From Colwellia sp. D2M02 (GTDB lineage Bacteria > Pseudomonadota > Gammaproteobacteria > Enterobacterales > Alteromonadaceae), in the NCBI RefSeq assembly GCF_018860755.1, contig NZ_JAHKPW010000057.1:1-51600 (forward strand): a stretch of DNA of 51,600 nt. The letters are read 5' to 3'. Below, piece after piece: positions 20,649 through 29,769 of this stretch. Made by a program: the position numbers and the translations under genes. The notes beneath the pieces are model-generated. The model was given only the letters and a program-made list of their open reading frames with translations, ran no database searches and was not told the DNA's origin. Each line of letters begins with the position of its first letter. Position 1 is the stretch's first letter.

Positions 20649-21359
20649 ATGAATGATGTAAACGATATACAGCAAAGTATTAATGCCGACGAAATACCGT
20701 TAACAGATGAGTTGGTACTCACTTACTTGCAAGATAACCCTGAATTTTTTAATCGTAATCCAAGCTTAATGAGTGGTTTGCGTTTACAAGATGAGCAACG
20801 AGGCACTGTTTCTTTAGTTGAGCGACAGCAGCAGCAATTGCGTGTAAAGGTACACGGCTTAGAAGATGAAATTACGCAGTTAATGTCGGTTGCTAATCAT
20901 AACGAACAATTGTTCTCACTTTATAGTGATTTATATTTACGTTTACTTGATTGTCAAAGTGCGGGTGAGTTACTTGATTGCTTACACCAAACTACCACTG
21001 AATTATTATCATTGTCGGCGTTTAAGTTATGGCTAGTTGATAGCAGCACGGCAGGTATATCGCACCATTGCTTATCTGAAAATGATTGTACCGGTGTAAT
21101 GCAAAACCGCTTAACACACGAAGAATATTACTTTGGTCGTTTACAAGCGAGCGAACAAGCGCTGATTTTTTCTCAGCAATGCACGGGATCAGTGGTATTA
21201 ATTAAGCTGGTACATGATGAAAAAACCTTAGGATTTTTAGCGATTAGCAGCAAAGATGCCCATCACTTCGATCCTCGTATGGATACACTATTATTGAGCC
21301 AGTTTAAGCGCTTAGTCGCTAAACTATTAATGCAGCACTTAGCTTTACCTACCGCTTAG
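20649..21359 (+). CDS. DUF484 family protein (GAF-like)
   Basis: A 236-aa cytoplasmic protein of the DUF484 family, known from the dapF-xerC region. It has an N-terminal helix with the DNPEFFNRNPSLMSGLRL motif, a coiled coil (about 55-85), and a GAF-like domain (about 90-230) ending in FDPRMDTLLLSQFKRLVAKL. The function is unknown. Usually xerC follows immediately; here the next gene is the HAD phosphatase, 13 bases downstream. Confidence 0.9.
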   Translation: MNDVNDIQQSINADEIPLTDELVLTYLQDNPEFFNRNPSLMSGLRLQDEQRGTVSLVERQQQQLRVKVHGLEDEITQLMSVANHNEQLFSLYSDLYLRLLDCQSAGELLDCLHQTTTELLSLSAFKLWLVDSSTAGISHHCLSENDCTGVMQNRLTHEEYYFGRLQASEQALIFSQQCTGSVVLIKLVHDEKTLGFLAISSKDAHHFDPRMDTLLLSQFKRLVAKLLMQHLALPTA

Positions 21360-21372
21360 AGACCAATTATTA

Positions 21373-22137
21373 ATGCAGTTTTATCGCCGTTTAAATACTT
21401 TTAAAGCCATTAGTTTTGACCTTGATGATACCCTTTATAACAACAAGCCCATCATGATCGCTATTGAGAAAAAAATGGTGAGCTATTTCGATGACTTGTT
21501 AAATACTGGTGTTACTGAAAAAACCGTGTTTAACCGCCGTTATTGGGCGCAATATCGCGATGCAGCGATTAAGAAGTCGCCCGATATCACGCATGACGTG
21601 GTGGCACTACGCTATGAAAGTTATCGCTTGGGGTTATTAGATCGTAACTTTGATGACACAACAGCTCAACAGCAAGCAAAAGCGGCATTAGATTATTTTA
21701 TTGAGTTACGTAGTGACTTTAGTGTACCGCAGGCAAGTATTGATTTGCTTGCAACGTTAAGTCAACATTACCCGTTGGTGTCGATTAGTAACGGTAATGT
21801 TGATACCAAAGCCTTAGGCATAGATCAGTATTTTATCCATATTTACCATGCCGGCTATCAGCCTGAAGAGTTTATACAGCAGCATCAGCAACAGGGCGAA
21901 TTACTCAAACAAAAACCCGAAACTGATATGTTTGATCGCGTTTGTCAGCAACTTAATATTTTACCTAGCGAATTATTGCATGTCGGAGATTGTGGCTTAG
22001 CTGATATTCATGGTGCCCTTGAAGCAGGCTGTCAAACCGTGTGGCTACCACATTACGGCGTGGGTAAAGCACTAAAGCAGTTACCGCATATTGAACTAAA
22101 TGATGTGTGCGAATTAACGCGATTGCTTAACTACTAG
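21373..22137 (+). CDS. yigB: HAD-superfamily hydrolase, YigB-like
   Basis: A 254-aa phosphatase. HAD motif I is FDLDDTLYNN, with Asp17 and Asp19 as nucleophile and acid; motif II is in LVSISNGNVD, and motif IV is HVGDCGLADIHGALEAG. E. coli YigB has FMN and 5-amino-6-ribitylamino-uracil phosphate phosphatase activity, and the position upstream of uvrD matches. The substrate here is inferred, not shown. No clear ribosome binding site is seen. Confidence 0.9.
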   Translation: MQFYRRLNTFKAISFDLDDTLYNNKPIMIAIEKKMVSYFDDLLNTGVTEKTVFNRRYWAQYRDAAIKKSPDITHDVVALRYESYRLGLLDRNFDDTTAQQQAKAALDYFIELRSDFSVPQASIDLLATLSQHYPLVSISNGNVDTKALGIDQYFIHIYHAGYQPEEFIQQHQQQGELLKQKPETDMFDRVCQQLNILPSELLHVGDCGLADIHGALEAGCQTVWLPHYGVGKALKQLPHIELNDVCELTRLLNY

Positions 22138-22158
22138 CATTCACTATTTTATGTATGT

Positions 22159-22192
22159 TTTACTAATGCTAATCCACTGTATATAATAACAG
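22159..22192 (+). promoter_or_regulatory. uvrD promoter with overlapping LexA (SOS) box
   Basis: CTGTATATAATAACAG at 22177-22192 matches the LexA consensus CTG-N10-CAG with an AT alternation in the core. It contains TATAAT (22182-22187), a perfect -10 hexamer, preceded at 17 bases by TTTACT (22159-22164) as the -35. LexA bound here would cover the -10. The site is 141 bases upstream of uvrD, which is SOS-regulated in E. coli, so the function fits. Confidence 0.88.
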
Positions 22193-22333
22193 TTTTTCGT
22201 AAGGCTTTACCATGAAAAGAGCCTCAACAAACCTAATGACTAAGTAAGCTTGCAACAAATAAATACCATAACAGCGGCCACTTTTACGCAAGGTTAGCCC
22301 AATCACAGACCAAAATTTAAGGCTTTTCTCCCT

Positions 22334-24508
22334 ATGGATGTTTCAGAACTACTCGACTCTCTTAATGACAGACAACGTGATGTTGTTGCCGCACCAAAGC
22401 AAAATATGTTGGTGTTAGCGGGGGCAGGATCAGGTAAAACTCGTGTGTTAGTACAGCGTATTGCTTGGTTGATGAAAGTTGAAAACGTCTCTCCTCATAG
22501 TATTTTAGCGGTAACGTTTACCAATAAAGCCGCAGCTGAAATGCGTGCTAGGGTTGAGCAAACCGTTGATGGTAATACTCATGGCATGTGGATTGGCACT
22601 TTCCATGGGCTAGCGCATCGTTTGTTGCGTATGCATTTTCAAGAAGCTAAATTACCGCAAAGCTTTCAGGTATTAGACAGTGACGACCAAATTCGTTTGG
22701 TTAAACGTATTGTTCGTTCATTAGAATTAGACGAGAAAAAATGGCCACCTAAACAGTTTGTGTGGTACATCAATGGCAAAAAAGATGAAGGCTTACGTCC
22801 ACAGCATATTGATGCACAGTTTGACCCAAGTGAAGAGCTGTTTGTGAAAGTATATAAAGCCTACCAAGACACCTGTGACCGTGCAGGTTTAGTCGATTTC
22901 GCCGAATTATTGTTACGTGCACATGAGTTGTGGCTGCATAACCCAGAATTACTGTCACATTATCAACAGCGTTTTGCTCATGTACTGGTGGATGAATTTC
23001 AAGATACCAACGCTATTCAATATGCGTGGTTAACTATGCTAGGTAAAGCGCAAAGCAAAGTGATGATTGTTGGCGATGATGACCAATCAATTTATGGCTG
23101 GCGTGGCGCAAAAATTGAAAATATTGAACGATTTTTAGCAGAGTACAACGATGCTCAAACGATACGATTAGAGCAGAACTATCGCTCGACCGCTAATATT
23201 TTGAATGCGTCGAACAAATTGATTGGCAATAACAGTAACCGCATGGGTAAAGAGCTGTGGACCGATGGCGATGCCGGCGAGAAAATTTCAATTTATACAG
23301 CCTTTAATGAAATTGATGAAGCACGTTTTATTGCTGGACGCATTAAACAATGGCGTGATGACGGTGGCAAGTTAGATGAGGTAGCGATTTTATACCGCTC
23401 TAATGCACAATCACGTTTACTTGAGGAAGCCTTATTACAAGGGCAGTTACCGTATAGAATTTACGGCGGTCAGCGCTTCTTCGAACGTCAAGAAATTAAA
23501 GATGCGCTAGCGTACTTACGCTTAATTAATAATCGTGATGATGATGCGGCTTTTGAGCGCATTATTAATACACCAACGCGCGGTATTGGTAACCAAACCG
23601 TGGCAATTATTCGCGATGCGGCACGAGGTGCTGAAACTACGTTATGGCAGGCCTGTCAGCGAATGCTGCAAGCAGAGCAGCTGAAAGGGCGTAGCGCTAA
23701 AACGATTACCAGCTTTATTAACTTAATTGATCAACTAGAAGATGACAGCGGCAATTTAGATTTAGACCAACAAGCTAACTTAGTGATTAATCAAAGTGGT
23801 TTAAAGGCAATGTACCAAGCCGAAAAAGGCGAGCGTGCAGCGCAGCGTATTGAAAACTTAAATGAGCTAGTCACTGCGTGTCAAACCTTTGAAAGTGATC
23901 CAGAGTTACTGGAAGAGCAAACACCGCTAACCTCATTTTTAACGCATGCGGCGTTAGAGTCAGGTGAGTCGCAAGCAGATGAATACGAAGCGGCTGTGCA
24001 ACTAATGACCATGCACTCAGCGAAAGGCTTAGAATTCCCATTAGTCTTTATTGCAGGTCTAGAAGAAGGTATGTTCCCATCACAACAATCGGTTGAAGAA
24101 ATAGGTCGTTTAGAAGAAGAGCGACGTTTATGCTATGTCGGCATGACAAGGGCGATGAAAAAGCTATACTTATGTCATGCAGAAAGTCGCCGCCTTTACG
24201 GACAAGAAAAATATCATAAAGCGAGTCGCTTTTTACGTGAGTTACCAGAAGAATGCGTTGAAGAAATACGTATGCAAAGCCAAGTATCACGACCTAAAAA
24301 TGTTGGCAAGTTTTCAAATACTATAACCTTAGAAACCTTTGAAAACACAGGGTTCAAATTAGGGCAAAATGTTAAGCATGCTAAATTTGGTGAAGGCGTT
24401 GTACTTAACTATGAAGGTAGTGGCGCGCAAAGTCGTATTCAAGTGAACTTTGCAGACGTAGGTAGTAAATGGTTAGTTGTTGAGTACGCTAACCTACAAG
24501 CAATATAG
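22334..24508 (+). CDS. uvrD: DNA helicase II UvrD
   Basis: A superfamily 1A 3'-5' helicase for nucleotide excision repair and mismatch repair. The 724-aa product matches the family length (720 in E. coli). Visible motifs are Walker A AGAGSGKTRVLVQR, motif Ia TFTNKAAAEMR, motif II LVDEFQDTN, motif III VGDDDQSIYGWRGA, motif IV EQNYRS, motif V LMTMHSAKGLEFP and motif VI YVGMTRAMKK. The C-terminal Tudor-like RNA-polymerase-binding domain (FKLGQNVKHAKFGEGVVLNY) is present. The leader carries a LexA box. Confidence 0.98.
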   Translation: MDVSELLDSLNDRQRDVVAAPKQNMLVLAGAGSGKTRVLVQRIAWLMKVENVSPHSILAVTFTNKAAAEMRARVEQTVDGNTHGMWIGTFHGLAHRLLRMHFQEAKLPQSFQVLDSDDQIRLVKRIVRSLELDEKKWPPKQFVWYINGKKDEGLRPQHIDAQFDPSEELFVKVYKAYQDTCDRAGLVDFAELLLRAHELWLHNPELLSHYQQRFAHVLVDEFQDTNAIQYAWLTMLGKAQSKVMIVGDDDQSIYGWRGAKIENIERFLAEYNDAQTIRLEQNYRSTANILNASNKLIGNNSNRMGKELWTDGDAGEKISIYTAFNEIDEARFIAGRIKQWRDDGGKLDEVAILYRSNAQSRLLEEALLQGQLPYRIYGGQRFFERQEIKDALAYLRLINNRDDDAAFERIINTPTRGIGNQTVAIIRDAARGAETTLWQACQRMLQAEQLKGRSAKTITSFINLIDQLEDDSGNLDLDQQANLVINQSGLKAMYQAEKGERAAQRIENLNELVTACQTFESDPELLEEQTPLTSFLTHAALESGESQADEYEAAVQLMTMHSAKGLEFPLVFIAGLEEGMFPSQQSVEEIGRLEEERRLCYVGMTRAMKKLYLCHAESRRLYGQEKYHKASRFLRELPEECVEEIRMQSQVSRPKNVGKFSNTITLETFENTGFKLGQNVKHAKFGEGVVLNYEGSGAQSRIQVNFADVGSKWLVVEYANLQAI

Positions 24509-24557
24509 TCGATATGTAATAACTACACTTCGGCACTATTATTTATTCGAGGTAAAT

Positions 24558-25814
24558 ATGTCACAAAGATTGTTAGTTGTAGAAGACAGTAAACCCATTG
24601 CTACGGTAATTAAACAAATAGCCCGTTCTTTGAAGTATGAGGTTGTGGTAGCGACCAGTCTAGCGGAAGTTGAAGAGTTACTGTCTCACGATAATGACTT
24701 CTTTGTGGCAACCATTGATTATTCTTTACCTGATGCTCTTGATGGTGAAGCCATTGCCTGTGTCTTATCACATGGTATTCCTGGCGTGGTTATTACCGGG
24801 AAAATGGACGATGACACTCGTCAAAAAATTCTTGCGCAGCCAGTTATTGACTATATCCCTAAAGAAAATAGCCAAGCTTTTTTATACTTAAAACGCATAC
24901 TACATTGGCAGCAAACAAATGGTGACAACGCAATTTTGGTGGTTGATGACTCATCTGCGGCGCGTAATCATATTGTTGAGTTATTAAAACGTCGTAATTT
25001 TGTGGTGCATACTGCTAACAATGGTATACAAGCACTGGAAAAATTAGCGCAGCATAAAAATATAAAAATGGTGATTACCGATCTAGAAATGCCTGAAATG
25101 GGTGGTATTGAATTAACCAATGAAATACGTAAAAAATATTCGCGCGAGCAACTTGCCGTTATTGGTATTTCAGGAGCCAGTAACGGTATTCATTCGGCTC
25201 GTTTTATTAAAAATGGTGCTGATGATTTCTTACGTAAACCATTTTGTCCGGAAGAGTTTTATTGTCGTATTACGCAAAACATTGAAAGTTTAAATAATAT
25301 TGCAAAAATTCAACATGCGGCAAATACCGATTATTTAACAGACCTTTCGAACCGTAGATCCTTTTTCCGCAGTGCTGAGCAGCGTGTTGTTGAGTATGTT
25401 AAGCGTAAAGTACCGTACGTATTAGCCATGATAGACATAGATCACTTTAAGAAAGTGAACGATAATTATGGTCATGAGGCAGGTGATCAGGTTTTAAAAG
25501 TTATTGCATTATATATGCGTAAACATTTTGGTGCCGGCTTAACAGCGCGTTTAGGCGGTGAAGAATTTTCGGTGTTATTACATGGTGTAGATACTGACCA
25601 ACTTTATAATAAACTTGATGATTTTAGACGAGAAATAGCCGTCGCTTCAATGCCGATAGGTGAGGAGCATATATCTACTAGTGTTAGTATTGGCCTGGTG
25701 TTCGATAGTAGCGAAAGTTTATCACAGCAAATTAACTTGGCTGATAGTGCCTTATATGTCGCCAAAGAAAATGGCCGTAATCAAATAACAATATCAGGGG
25801 CGGAAGAAGAGTAA
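24558..25814 (+). CDS. Two-receiver response regulator with diguanylate cyclase domain (PleD-like)
   Basis: A 418-aa cytoplasmic protein. Receiver 1 covers about residues 3-115, with phospho-acceptor Asp54 (TIDYSLPDA) and Lys102. Receiver 2 covers about 125-245, with acidic pocket Asp130/131, acceptor Asp175 (ITDLEMPEMGG) and Lys227 (RKPF). A GGDEF domain (about 255-415) carries GGEEF at 333-337. No RxxD I-site lies nine residues before it. The order REC-REC-GGDEF is that of PleD. The start at 24558 follows GAGG. No kinase gene is adjacent. It follows uvrD by 49 bases. Confidence 0.93.
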   Translation: MSQRLLVVEDSKPIATVIKQIARSLKYEVVVATSLAEVEELLSHDNDFFVATIDYSLPDALDGEAIACVLSHGIPGVVITGKMDDDTRQKILAQPVIDYIPKENSQAFLYLKRILHWQQTNGDNAILVVDDSSAARNHIVELLKRRNFVVHTANNGIQALEKLAQHKNIKMVITDLEMPEMGGIELTNEIRKKYSREQLAVIGISGASNGIHSARFIKNGADDFLRKPFCPEEFYCRITQNIESLNNIAKIQHAANTDYLTDLSNRRSFFRSAEQRVVEYVKRKVPYVLAMIDIDHFKKVNDNYGHEAGDQVLKVIALYMRKHFGAGLTARLGGEEFSVLLHGVDTDQLYNKLDDFRREIAVASMPIGEEHISTSVSIGLVFDSSESLSQQINLADSALYVAKENGRNQITISGAEEE

Positions 25815-25831
25815 ACACCTTGTTAAACAAT

Positions 25832-25886
25832 GTAGTTTTTATTGCTTGTTAAATAGCCCAAATACTCGATAAACAATAAAAACTAC
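25832..25886. terminator. Long inverted repeat between convergent genes, possible bidirectional terminator
   Basis: The arms GTAGTTTTTATTG (25832-25844) and CAATAAAAACTAC (25874-25886) are exact 13-bp reverse complements with a 29-base loop. It lies between the convergent cyclase and rarD genes. The stem is AT-rich and the loop long, so termination is plausible but not strong. Confidence 0.55.
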
Positions 25887-25897
25887 GCTTTTATCTA

Positions 25898-26812
25898 TTA
25901 AGCCATTTTGGCTCGCTTCATCGTTTTCCACGAGTCTAGGCTATATAAAGCCAATGCTGCCCAAATACAAATAAAGGTCATCAACTCAGCAGGTTTTATT
26001 TGCTCTTGATAATAAAACGTTGCCAGTAAAAACATAATACTAGGGCCCATATATTGAAAGAAGCCTAACGTAGATAAGTTTAAGCGCTTAGCTGCGGCAG
26101 TAAAGCACAATAAAGGTGCGGTAGTCACTAACCCAACAACAATTAATAGCGCATTAAGGTTCAAACTATTATTGAACATGTTACTGGTATCACTATCAAC
26201 GAAGAGCCACCAAAAAATACTGGCAACGGGTAGCATTAATAGTGACTCAATCAGCAGGCCGATAAACGAGTCTATTTGCATTTTCTTTCTAATCAAACCA
26301 TAAAATGCAAAGCTACTTGCGAGTGCCAGCGAAATTATTGGTAAAGTGCCTAAGACGACTAATTGTATTAATACGCCCACGAAAGCCAAAGCAACAGCAA
26401 TCAGCTGATTATTACGCAAACGCTCCTGAAAGAAAATAACGCCTAACAGCACGTTAAACAAAGGGTTAATGTAATAACCTAAGCTGGCATCAAGCATATG
26501 ATTGTTATTGACAGCCCAGATAAATAAAAACCAATTAACCGCGAGCAAACTTGCAGATAAAGCGAGTTTGGCAATAATTTTCGGCTGCTGGCAAGCATTG
26601 ATAAACTGGGGTAACTTTTTCATTACCACAACCAGTAACAGTAAAAAGACACTCGACCATAAAATACGGTGAATTAATATTTCACCGGGGGCAATATCGG
26701 TTAATAATTTGAAATAGATGGGCGCAAAGCCCCACATCACATAAGCGCTTACGGCATTAATGTAGCCGCTGCGGTTATTATCTGATGTAGATAATGTGGA
26801 AGGAGAACTCAT
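25898..26812 (-). CDS. rarD: RarD-type EamA-family permease
   Basis: A 304-aa inner-membrane protein with about ten predicted helices, in two EamA/DMT repeats. The N-terminus GYINAVSAYVMWGFAPIYFKLL is typical of RarD (named for chloramphenicol sensitivity in Pseudomonas). PGEILIHRILWSSVFLLLL and the GYYINPLFNVLLGVIFFQERL motif follow. The transported substrate is unknown. It stands alone on its strand, upstream of the convergent cyclase. Confidence 0.92.
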   Translation of the reverse strand: MSSPSTLSTSDNNRSGYINAVSAYVMWGFAPIYFKLLTDIAPGEILIHRILWSSVFLLLLVVVMKKLPQFINACQQPKIIAKLALSASLLAVNWFLFIWAVNNNHMLDASLGYYINPLFNVLLGVIFFQERLRNNQLIAVALAFVGVLIQLVVLGTLPIISLALASSFAFYGLIRKKMQIDSFIGLLIESLLMLPVASIFWWLFVDSDTSNMFNNSLNLNALLIVVGLVTTAPLLCFTAAAKRLNLSTLGFFQYMGPSIMFLLATFYYQEQIKPAELMTFICIWAALALYSLDSWKTMKRAKMA

Positions 26813-26877
26813 TGTTTTTGTCGAAATAAAGGCAATACACCAAGCTATAATAGCATGCTATCAATCAGCTATAACGC

Positions 26878-27240
26878 TTATACCAAAAATAAACTCACCA
26901 GTGCTAATAATGCAGGTAAGCCTTGAATCAGCAGAATGTTCTTTTTCACTGAAAAACCGCCGTATAAAGCAGCCACCAAAACACAAGAAAGGAAGAATAT
27001 TTTGAGCTGCAGAGCAAAAAATGGCTCCGGGTGTAATAAAGACCAGAGTAGCCCGACCGCTAAAAAGCCATTATAAAGTCCTTGGTTAGCGGCCATTTTT
27101 TTTGTGATTGCGACGTTTTCTGGGGCAATACCGAATATTTTTCGTGTTCGTGGTTTAGTCCATAAAAACATTTCTAACACCAGAATATAGAAATGTTCAA
27201 GTGCGACTACAGCCACTAACAACGTTGATAAATATTCCAT
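26878..27240 (-). CDS. DUF1304 family small membrane protein
   Basis: A 120-aa integral membrane protein with four predicted helices. The segments ALEHFYILVLEMFLWT and NQGLYNGFLAVGLLW are characteristic of the DUF1304 family. The function is unknown. It lies between the export operon (27277-32589) and rarD on the same strand, 36 bases after the permease stop, so it may be a distal member of that operon, but it has no obvious link to export. Confidence 0.85.
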   Translation of the reverse strand: MEYLSTLLVAVVALEHFYILVLEMFLWTKPRTRKIFGIAPENVAITKKMAANQGLYNGFLAVGLLWSLLHPEPFFALQLKIFFLSCVLVAALYGGFSVKKNILLIQGLPALLALVSLFLV

Positions 27241-27276
27241 AATATTTGACCTGTTTAAAAAATGGGTAGCTTTAGC

Positions 27277-28512
27277 TTAATCACTTTGTAAAGCGTCAAT
27301 AGGATTTAACTTTGATGCTTTAATTGCAGGATAAACGCCAAAAGTTAAACCGACAATAGCACAAATGCTAAACGACAGTACAATTGCGCTAATAGACCAC
27401 GATACTGCCCATTGTGAATACATGGCAATTAGTTCTGAAAGCGCAATGCCAAAAACAACACCGAGAATGCCGCCTAAAATAGAAATGGTGAAACTCTCAG
27501 CAATAAACTGTACTTGAATGTCTTTTTGCGTAGCGCCAATAGCGCGTAGCAATCCTATTTCTTTGGTGCGCTCTAATACAGTCGCAAGCATAATATTCAT
27601 AATGCCGATGCCGCCCACTAACAGTGAAATACCAGCAACGCATGACATAACAATATTAAAAATTTGCTGGGTTTGCTTTTGTTGGGCAAGTAATGCCGCA
27701 GGTACTACTAAATTGTAATCGTCTACTTCATTATGGCGTCGATTTAATAAATGACTAACCGCTTTAGCTGCGGCAATAGCGTCTACACTTTCCTCTAATT
27801 TTATTTTAAGGCTAGTGACTTCACTTGCCAAAGGTGAACTGGCGAATTTATGCATTGCTGTTTTTAGTGGGATAAATACTTGGTTTTGATCACCGCCGAG
27901 TTTGATACCTTGGAATTCTTCTTTTTTAAGGTATGGTGACGCTAAAACGCCAACAACATCAAACCATAAATGATTTATTTTGATTTTATTACCGACAGCG
28001 TCACCCATAGGAAAAAGCTGTTTAGCAGTTGATGAGCCTAATAGTGCAACTTGAGAAAATTGATTATTGTCTTGTACATTAAGTAATCTTCCAGCAGTTA
28101 AGCTAAATTGAGATAATTCAAAAAAGCTTGGGCTCACCCCTACCGCTTCACCATCACTTTTGCCTTGGGCGCTAAAAATAGTGTAGGTGTCAATAAGCTT
28201 TTGCGCGCTGTATTGGCTCACAAAAGGCAGTGATTTAGTAATAATGTCGCCATCGCGAATGGTTAAACCACTGGAATGTTTACGCTGTTCTTGCAGCTCT
28301 TTATCATCAAACGTTTTTCCCTCAATAATAATGTTGTGTAAGCCCATGGTATTGATCATTTTCATGGCCTCACGTTCGGCGCCTTCTCCTATATTTAACA
28401 TGGCAATGACAGCGCCAACACCAAATATCATACCTAATAAGGTCAATAATGTGCGTAGCTTGTGCTCTCTCAGCTCAGCAAAGGTATCGATTAATAACGC
28501 TAAGTACTTCAT
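27277..28512 (-). CDS. MacB-like ABC transporter permease
   Basis: A 411-aa FtsX/MacB-type permease (type VII ABC architecture): an N-terminal helix (ELREHKLRTLLTLLGMIFGVGAV), a large periplasmic domain (about 45-280) and three C-terminal helices with the FtsX signature GGIGIMNIMLATVLERTKEIGLLRAIGA. Such permeases move substrates out of the periplasm rather than across the inner membrane. No ATPase domain is fused; the ATPase is the first gene of the operon. The start is adjacent to the stop of adaptor 3. Confidence 0.92.
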   Translation of the reverse strand: MKYLALLIDTFAELREHKLRTLLTLLGMIFGVGAVIAMLNIGEGAEREAMKMINTMGLHNIIIEGKTFDDKELQEQRKHSSGLTIRDGDIITKSLPFVSQYSAQKLIDTYTIFSAQGKSDGEAVGVSPSFFELSQFSLTAGRLLNVQDNNQFSQVALLGSSTAKQLFPMGDAVGNKIKINHLWFDVVGVLASPYLKKEEFQGIKLGGDQNQVFIPLKTAMHKFASSPLASEVTSLKIKLEESVDAIAAAKAVSHLLNRRHNEVDDYNLVVPAALLAQQKQTQQIFNIVMSCVAGISLLVGGIGIMNIMLATVLERTKEIGLLRAIGATQKDIQVQFIAESFTISILGGILGVVFGIALSELIAMYSQWAVSWSISAIVLSFSICAIVGLTFGVYPAIKASKLNPIDALQSD

Positions 28513-29769
28513 CTAGTTTTTGTCCTTATCAGTTAGCGCAATTTGCTGATTTTTGGTTAAGCCGGTAATCACCTCAACATGACTCAAACTGGCTTCGCCT
28601 AAAGTGACAGGCTGTACCACAAAGTCATTATTTTGGTAAAGATAGACATAGGTTTGGTTCTTCTTAGAAAAAACACTTTGCAGAGGGATAAGCAGTTTAT
28701 TCTTAGACTTAGCGATAATAATATTGGCATCTATTTTACTGCCAGGCATAAAAAGCGCGGTATTTTGTGTGGCTAAGTTCACAATCACTTCAAAGTATTT
28801 TTGAGGGTCGCCACGCTTAATTGTTTTAGGAAAAGGTGCAACAGACTCAACAGTGCCTTGAAAAACTTGCTCGCTGTATGCATTTAAATGAAAAGTGACG
28901 GCTTTATCTTTAGTTAATGACAACGCTTCATTTTCTAATACAAATACTTTTGCTTTCATGACTGTAATATCGGGCAGTTCAGCAATTTTTTGCCCTGGCC
29001 ATAATGGCTGGCCTTCTCTTACTTTTTCACCACGCCAATTGGCTTTATATACTAGTAAACCATCATGGGGTGCTTTTACTTCTAATTGCGATAGGCTGCT
29101 ATCGAGTTGTGATAGTTTGTCGCTTTGCTGCTGCTCTTGCATTTTTAATAAGCTCATATCCCCTTTAGAACTATCGCCAAAGCGATCATTTTGCCAGTGT
29201 AAATGTTCGCGTTTAGTACTGAGGTAGGCGAGGTTTTGCAGTGAGTCGATAATATCTAATTTAGAGCGAATTCTGACATCATCAATGGAAAACTGCTCGG
29301 CAAAAGACTCTTCTTTATTCACTATACCAATGTCTTTATTAATATTATTTTGCTCTAAAGCAAGTTTTGCCTGCATTTCAATAATATCTTGCTGGGTTAA
29401 GGCTTGTTTGTTTTTATGATGTTCGCTACTTAATTGCATTGCTTCGCCATCAAAGCGGGCAATGACATCACCGGTTTTTACGGTTGAAAATTCAGGGGCT
29501 AACCAAGCAATCATTTGTACGCCGTTATTTGACATAGGGGCGCTAATAACCGTTGAGGTATCAGCAAATAATTCGCCTTTAGCCGGTACCGTAATAAGGT
29601 GCTCTTTTTCTGTTACGGTATAAAGTATTGGGGTGTCTTCTGGTTCACTGCAAGCAACGATATTGCCAGCAAGCAATAACGCCATCAATACTCGTGTGAT
29701 ACGGTGTTTTTTGTAAGCACTGGTGAATTGAAATACAGCTTGTTTAATAAGGCTTGTGAAAATAATCAT
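28513..29769 (-). CDS. Periplasmic adaptor (HlyD/MacA-like) lipoprotein, third of three
   Basis: A 418-aa adaptor. A long basic N-region precedes a lipobox ending at Cys40 (LLLAGNIVAC). The barrel-sandwich halves flank a helical hairpin (about 112-225). VKAPHDGLLVYKANWRGEKVREG marks the return to the lipoyl domain, with Trp245 in the WxGEK motif shared by all three adaptors. A beta-barrel and membrane-proximal domain follow. It starts in an ATGA overlap with adaptor 2 and ends one base before the permease ATG. Confidence 0.88.
   Translation of the reverse strand: MIIFTSLIKQAVFQFTSAYKKHRITRVLMALLLAGNIVACSEPEDTPILYTVTEKEHLITVPAKGELFADTSTVISAPMSNNGVQMIAWLAPEFSTVKTGDVIARFDGEAMQLSSEHHKNKQALTQQDIIEMQAKLALEQNNINKDIGIVNKEESFAEQFSIDDVRIRSKLDIIDSLQNLAYLSTKREHLHWQNDRFGDSSKGDMSLLKMQEQQQSDKLSQLDSSLSQLEVKAPHDGLLVYKANWRGEKVREGQPLWPGQKIAELPDITVMKAKVFVLENEALSLTKDKAVTFHLNAYSEQVFQGTVESVAPFPKTIKRGDPQKYFEVIVNLATQNTALFMPGSKIDANIIIAKSKNKLLIPLQSVFSKKNQTYVYLYQNNDFVVQPVTLGEASLSHVEVITGLTKNQQIALTDKDKN

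Noticed and set aside
22212..22247. An 11-codon leader peptide upstream of uvrD (MKRASTNLMTK)
   Set aside because: No ribosome binding site and no attenuator-like hairpin after it.
26845..26856. Short palindrome TAGCATGCTA upstream of rarD
   Set aside because: Ten bases is too short to support a specific site without other evidence.
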